Shown here one piece after another: positions 5,905-6,211 of a stretch of 6,211 nt of DNA. The stretch's first letter is position 1, and each line of letters opens with the position of its first letter. Under the pieces are notes generated by a model that did no database searches, was not told the origin of the DNA, and saw nothing but the letters and a program-made list of their open reading frames with translations. This DNA is from an uncultured Flavobacteriales bacterium. GTDB lineage: Bacteria > Bacteroidota > Bacteroidia > Flavobacteriales > CALTNV01. A program made the translations under genes and the position numbers. The stretch spans positions 1-6,211 of the forward strand of contig CALTNV010000128.1 in NCBI GenBank assembly GCA_943845485.1, given 5' to 3'.

Positions 5905-6211
5905 ATGGAAACATTAAAAATTTTATTTTGGATATTCTTATTTATAATTGTTTATACCTATGTTGGTTACGGTATTTTATTATTTGCCATCATTAAAATA
6001 AGACGATTTTTTCAAATTGGTAATAAGGTAAAAATAGACCCAACTTACGAGCCAGAGGTTACATTATTCATTGCGGCCTATAACGAAAAGGATTATGTCG
6101 AAGCCAAAATGAAAAATAGTTTAGAACTCGAATATCCTAAAGAGAAATTAAATATTATTTGGGTCACTGATGGTTCTGATGATGGCACCCCAGATATGCT
6201 AAACGGTTACC
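5905..6211 (+). CDS. Membrane-anchored family 2 glycosyltransferase, 3'-truncated by window edge
   Basis: A frame opening at the ATG at 5905 runs without a stop to the right edge, giving 102 complete codons. The predicted N-terminus (METLKILFWIF...) has a hydrophobic anchor at residues 6-30, then a basic stretch KIRRFF (31-36). The start of a GT-A domain follows: VTLFIAAYNEKDYV at 52-65, with the characteristic AAYNE; the L-E-Y-P-K-E-K-L segment (75-82); and VTDGSDDGT at 87-95, the nucleotide-binding block of family 2 glycosyltransferases. The DxD metal site, catalytic base and any QxxRW motif lie beyond the window. N-terminal-TM GT2 enzymes of this form usually have about 370-400 residues with further C-terminal membrane helices, so roughly a quarter is visible. 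It begins 9 bases after the hexapeptide acyltransferase stop and probably belongs to the same operon. It differs in sequence from the GT2 at 593-1780, so it is not a duplicate. Donor and processivity cannot be judged. Confidence 0.88.
   Translation, partial: METLKILFWIFLFIIVYTYVGYGILLFAIIKIRRFFQIGNKVKIDPTYEPEVTLFIAAYNEKDYVEAKMKNSLELEYPKEKLNIIWVTDGSDDGTPDMLNGY

Noticed and set aside
1..6211. Minus-strand genes, tRNA/rRNA genes, insertion sequences, CRISPR arrays or long repeats
   Set aside because: Plus-strand genes with recognisable families fill the window, gaps are at most about 56 bases, and no repeated spacers, terminal inverted repeats, transposase motifs or tRNA-like folds were noticed.
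1..6211. A novel defence or other undescribed system
   Set aside because: Every gene fits a known polysaccharide-biosynthesis family, and no nuclease, toxin, reverse transcriptase, NTPase or non-coding RNA pattern was seen. The cluster's exact gene combination may be strain-specific, but that is normal for glycan loci.

Overview
This window looks like the interior of an extracellular or capsular polysaccharide (EPS/CPS) biosynthesis cluster from a low-GC Bacteroidota bacterium, most likely a Flavobacteriaceae-type organism. The evidence is strongly AT-rich DNA, short AT-rich gaps with no visible Shine-Dalgarno sequences before the starts, and protein sequences that resemble flavobacterial glycan-cluster families. 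The species and the glycan cannot be named from the sequence. All seven genes lie on the + strand and cover nearly the whole window. No gap exceeds about 56 bases.

Layout: (1) 1-536 is the 3' part of a gene encoding a HAD-type phosphatase domain; its reading frame is open through the left edge, and an N-terminal phosphoribosyltransferase domain is probably missing. (2) 593-1780 encodes a membrane-anchored family 2 glycosyltransferase with a QxxRW motif. (3) 1824-2897 encodes an OafA-type integral-membrane acyltransferase (acyltransferase 3 family). (4) 2909-4069 encodes a family 4 glycosyltransferase with an intact EX7E motif. (5) 4076-5281 encodes a second, divergent GT-B/GT4-like glycosyltransferase. 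(6) 5281-5895 encodes a left-handed beta-helix (hexapeptide repeat) O-acetyltransferase, overlapping the previous gene by one base (TAATG). (7) 5905-6211 is the 5' part of another membrane-anchored family 2 glycosyltransferase, cut by the right edge.

Together the genes suggest sequential sugar addition at the cytoplasmic face of the inner membrane (four glycosyltransferases), decoration by two structurally unrelated acyltransferases, and possibly ribose or phosphoribose chemistry from the first gene. Spacing is 56, 43, 11, 6, -1 and 9 bases, consistent with one transcript. No convincing promoter, terminator, RNA gene, mobile element, CRISPR array or minus-strand gene was seen. No flippase, polymerase (Wzy), chain-length regulator or export gene lies in the window. 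I see no clearly unprecedented system; the most interesting element is the truncated PRTase/HAD-type gene at the left edge.
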